DNA of 6,134 bases from assembly GCA_018725345.1 (NCBI GenBank), contig QLUI01000117.1, positions 1 through 6,134 of the forward strand, given 5' to 3'. This DNA comes from Bacillota bacterium. Its GTDB lineage: Bacteria > Bacillota > Dethiobacteria > Dethiobacterales > Dethiobacteraceae. The stretch's first letter is position 1; every line of letters starts with the position of its first letter. The translations under genes were made by a program, and so were the position numbers. Shown piece after piece: positions 5,301 through 6,134 of the stretch. The notes beneath the pieces were generated by a model. The model was not told the origin of the DNA. It made no database searches and was given only the letters and a program-made list of their open reading frames with translations.

Positions 5301-6134
5301 CTATCCTATCCTTTCCACCCCCATATACAGCCGCAAAACCTCGGGCACCGTTATGCTGCCATCACCCTGCTGATAGTTTTCCAGAACAGCGATGAGGATG
5401 CGAGGCAAGGCCAGCCCGGAGCCGTTCAGGGTGTGGGCAAACTGTGGTTTGGTGCCCACATCGGGGCGATAGCGTACATTGGCCCGTCGTGCCTGGAAAT
5501 CGGTGCAGTTGGAGCAGGAGCTTACCTCCAGCCACTCGCCGCACCCAGGGGCCCAGACCTCAATGTCGTAGGATTTCGCGGAGGCAAAGCCGAGGTCAGC
5601 GGCGCACAACTGCACTATGCGATACGGCAGCCCCAGCTTGCTACACACCGCTTCGGCGTCTCCCACCATTCTCCCCAACTCCTCATCGGACTTATCCGGC
5701 TCGACGAACTTGTAGAGCTCGACCTTATCGAACTGATGACCTCGCTTGATCCCGCGGGTGTCCTTCCCGGCCGACATCTTCTCCCGGCGGAAGCAAGCGG
5801 TAAAGGCCACGTGGTAGATCGGCAGGGTGCCCGGTGGCAGAATTTCATCGCGGTAGAGGTTGGTCAGGGGAACCTCGGCGGTGGGAACGAACCAGAAGTC
5901 ATCCTGCTGATCGTGGTAGAGGTTATCGGCAAACCTGGGAAGATTCCCTGATCCTACCATGCACTCCTGCTTGACCATAAAAGGGGGATATATCTCGGTA
6001 TACCCGTGTTCCTTGATATGCAGATCAAGCATGAAATAGATCAGCGCTCGTTGCAGTCGGGCTCCCCATCCTTTGAGCACATAGAAGCGAGAGCCGGAGA
6101 GCTTAACTCCTCTCTCAAAGTCAATGATTCCCAA
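5301..6134 (-). CDS. serS: Serine-tRNA ligase, C-terminal 277 residues (5' end beyond the right edge)
   Basis: This class II aminoacyl-tRNA synthetase activates serine with ATP and charges tRNA-Ser in the cytosol. The visible part is the catalytic domain: the motif 1 region with GYTEIYPPFMV (44-54), the serine-binding TAE loop (85-87), motif 2 FRRE (115-118) within FTACFRREKMSAG, EWLEVSSCSNCTDFQARR (200-217) and motif 3 GSGLALPR (238-245). All look intact, and the C terminus ends normally at VERIG. Bacterial SerRS is about 420-430 residues, so roughly 145 N-terminal residues, including the tRNA-binding coiled-coil arm, lie outside. The first codon seen, TTG, is an internal leucine, not a start. 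The gene is clearly richer in G+C than the neighbouring nuclease and ATPase genes. The Dehalococcoidia-like wording of its motifs is my main clue to the host. Confidence 0.96.
   Translation of the reverse strand: MGIIDFERGVKLSGSRFYVLKGWGARLQRALIYFMLDLHIKEHGYTEIYPPFMVKQECMVGSGNLPRFADNLYHDQQDDFWFVPTAEVPLTNLYRDEILPPGTLPIYHVAFTACFRREKMSAGKDTRGIKRGHQFDKVELYKFVEPDKSDEELGRMVGDAEAVCSKLGLPYRIVQLCAADLGFASAKSYDIEVWAPGCGEWLEVSSCSNCTDFQARRANVRYRPDVGTKPQFAHTLNGSGLALPRILIAVLENYQQGDGSITVPEVLRLYMGVERIG

Noticed and set aside
5160..5951. 263-codon open frame on the plus strand
   Set aside because: It lies antisense to serS and across the gap to the nuclease start. High G+C codon use of serS leaves an open antisense frame; the translation shows no family and the serS motifs are unambiguous.

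Overview
This window is a bacterial chromosomal segment in which every supported gene lies on the minus strand. The serine-tRNA ligase resembles those of Chloroflexota, possibly class Dehalococcoidia. That affiliation is an impression from remembered sequences, not a computed placement. In transcription order (high to low coordinates) the layout is: (1) the 3' two thirds of serS, running off the right edge; (2) a 123-base spacer with a small inverted repeat; (3) a two-gene, 4-base-overlapping pair made of an Mre11/SbcD/YhaO-type metallophosphoesterase nuclease and a Rad50/SbcC/YhaN-type ATPase; (4) a gap of about 460 bases holding a cluster of three short palindromes, a broken gene fragment and a promoter; (5) a two-gene toxin-antitoxin pair (DUF433 antitoxin and DUF5615 PIN-like toxin, the VapB45/VapC45 architecture) with a GTGA overlap; and (6) the first 44 codons of a DUF1786 gene, running off the left edge.

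The nuclease and ATPase should form one complex. The ATPase supplies the ABC-type head and a long coiled coil, and the nuclease binds its base and processes DNA ends. This ATPase has no CxxC zinc hook. A short globular, beta-rich segment near the middle of the coiled coil takes its place, so the pair is closer to YhaO/YhaN than to classical SbcCD. The pair looks AT-richer than serS (one sampled 60-base line of each: about 37% against 63% G+C), which may reflect separate acquisition.

The most interesting structure is around the toxin-antitoxin pair. The first 17 codons of the DUF1786 gene occur twice, once intact downstream of the toxin (134 and below) and once upstream of the antitoxin (935-873), where the frame soon ends. 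The two copies differ at 12 of 51 bases, but at only 2 of 17 residues, so both were once coding. The pair therefore sits between two diverged copies of one gene's 5' end, as if it had been placed into or beside that gene. Palindromic (REP-like) sequence lies upstream of the broken copy, and a 9-base piece matching it spans the toxin stop codon.

No CRISPR array, tRNA, rRNA, transposase or convincing intrinsic terminator was seen.
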